Origin: an uncultured Oscillospiraceae bacterium
GTDB taxonomy: Bacteria > Bacillota > Clostridia > Oscillospirales > Ruminococcaceae
Assembly: GCA_900547385.1 (NCBI GenBank)
Contig: URGQ01000040.1
Location: 1-12,868, forward strand
Length of the DNA: 12,868 nt
Reading direction: 5' to 3'
Part shown: in pieces, positions 12,270 to 12,868 of the stretch
Layout: the number at the start of each line of letters is the position of its first letter
Numbering within the stretch: position 1 is the stretch's first letter
Notes under the pieces: generated by a model
Database searches by the model: none
Seen by the model: only the letters and a program-made list of their open reading frames with translations
What the model was told of the DNA's origin: nothing
Made by a program: the position numbers and the translations under genes

Positions 12270-12781
12270 TATTCTGCCTCCTTTGCGTGCTCGAGCGCCA
12301 GCTTGCAATAGGTTTCGGCGTTTTCACGGTTATGCTTGATCTGCACGGGGTGCAGTTCCGAAATGGCTTTGGCAGGGATGCCAACGATGAGGGAACCATC
12401 CGGAAAATGAGCGCCGCCGGAGACGACGGCCCCTGCCCCGACAATGCTGTTTTTGCCGATGACGCAGCCATTGAGCAGGACCGAGCCCATGCCGATGACG
12501 GTATTATCACCGACGGTGGCGCCGTGTACGACGGCATTGTGGCCGATGGAGACGCCTTCCCCTAAGGTGATGGGGTAGCCTCGATCGCCGTGCAGGGTGC
12601 AGTTATCCTGTACATTGCTGTTTTTGCCGATGGTGATATGGTCCAGGTCGCCGCGGATGACGGCGCCATACCACACGCTGGTGCCTTCGGCCAGGGTAAC
12701 ATCGCCGAGGATGGCGGAATCGGGTGCGATAAAAGAGGCTTTCTTGGTATCGGGGTGCTTTTCTCCTAGGGATTTGATCAT
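12269..12781 (-). CDS. Gamma-carbonic-anhydrase-like hexapeptide-repeat protein (170 aa)
   Basis: Left-handed beta-helix protein of the YrdA/PaaY/Cam group, active as a trimer with zinc or iron between subunits. Seen: hexapeptide-type repeats from about residue 15 to 130 (for example AILGDV, ITIGKN, VSIGHN, TVIGMG, SIVGAG); the metal histidines H64 (NCTLHGD), H81 and H86 (IGHNAVVHG); the conserved RGD (43-45) and QDN (58-60); and a short C-terminal helix. Length matches short gamma-CAs without the acidic loop. AGGAGGT lies upstream of the ATG. First gene of a two-gene operon with the PfoR-like protein. Carbonic anhydrase activity is plausible since all three histidines are present, but many relatives have other or unproven activity. 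Confidence 0.93.
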   Translation of the reverse strand: MIKSLGEKHPDTKKASFIAPDSAILGDVTLAEGTSVWYGAVIRGDLDHITIGKNSNVQDNCTLHGDRGYPITLGEGVSIGHNAVVHGATVGDNTVIGMGSVLLNGCVIGKNSIVGAGAVVSGGAHFPDGSLIVGIPAKAISELHPVQIKHNRENAETYCKLALEHAKEAE

Positions 12782-12836
12782 GGCAGGGAACCTCCTGTAT
12801 GGTTTGTAGGAATGGGAAGGAGCGGCGCGGCCAGGC

Positions 12837-12868
12837 CGCCCGCAGGGCGTTCCGGCGAAGCCGGAACC
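12837..12868. repeat. Cloverleaf-forming intergenic repeat, copy 3 (cut by window end)
   Basis: CGCCCGCAGGGC (12837-12848) is identical to the 5' outer arm of copies 1 and 2. It is followed by an 8-bp hairpin, GTTCCGGC-GAA-GCCGGAAC (12849-12867). Relative to copies 1 and 2, two C-G pairs have become T-A pairs and the loop is GAA instead of GCA, so pairing and the GNA loop are kept. The remaining arms lie outside the window. It is 56 bp upstream of the gamma-carbonic-anhydrase start. Confidence 0.8.

Overview
The window looks like a chromosomal segment of a strictly anaerobic, GC-rich Gram-positive gut bacterium. A clostridial/Oscillospirales (Ruminococcaceae-like) origin is the best guess. 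The reasons are strong AGGAGG-type ribosome binding sites, a class III (glycyl-radical) ribonucleotide reductase, superoxide reductase and rubrerythrin in place of catalase/SOD, a PfoR-type membrane protein, and GC-rich hairpin repeats between genes. The species cannot be fixed from the sequence alone. No rRNA, tRNA, CRISPR array, transposase or phage gene is visible.

Layout. (1) 57-920 (+): a thioredoxin-reductase-like flavoprotein, then a terminator. (2) 921-1283: no gene. It holds that terminator, a cloverleaf-forming repeat (copy 1) and a hairpin at the end of the opposing operon. (3) 1284-5957: a divergent module around a LacI-family regulator. The minus operon runs amidase (AmiE/AmiF-like) -> 75-aa protein -> NCS2 uracil-type permease. 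The plus operon runs lacI -> dihydroorotate-dehydrogenase-fold flavoprotein. The 248-bp divergent region carries three related operator-like palindromes placed on both promoters. (4) 5958-6329: no gene; a terminator, repeat copy 2, and a promoter with two NrdR-type boxes 32 bp apart. (5) 6330-9092 (+): nrdD and nrdG. (6) 9093-9258: a large structured stretch and a bidirectional terminator. (7) 9259-10199 (-): rubrerythrin -> desulfoferrodoxin operon. (8) 10344-11077 (+): a 62-aa orphan DUF421-like domain and a low-molecular-weight tyrosine phosphatase. (9) 11238-12781 (-): gamma-carbonic-anhydrase-like protein -> PfoR-like membrane protein, overlapping by one base. (10) 12837-12868: the start of repeat copy 3, cut by the window end.

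How the genes fit together. nrdD/nrdG make deoxynucleotides without oxygen. Rubrerythrin and superoxide reductase remove peroxide and superoxide, which would protect radical and iron-sulfur enzymes of this kind. The thioredoxin-reductase-like protein adds thiol redox capacity. The LacI-centred module looks like a small-molecule uptake and breakdown system. Its parts suggest a pyrimidine or a related cyclic amide as the nitrogen source, but the flavoprotein lacks the orotate-site residues of true PyrD, so the substrate is open.

The two most unusual items are the LacI-centred module and the cloverleaf repeat: an outer stem plus three 8-bp arms, each closed by a GNA triloop, with compensatory base changes between copies.
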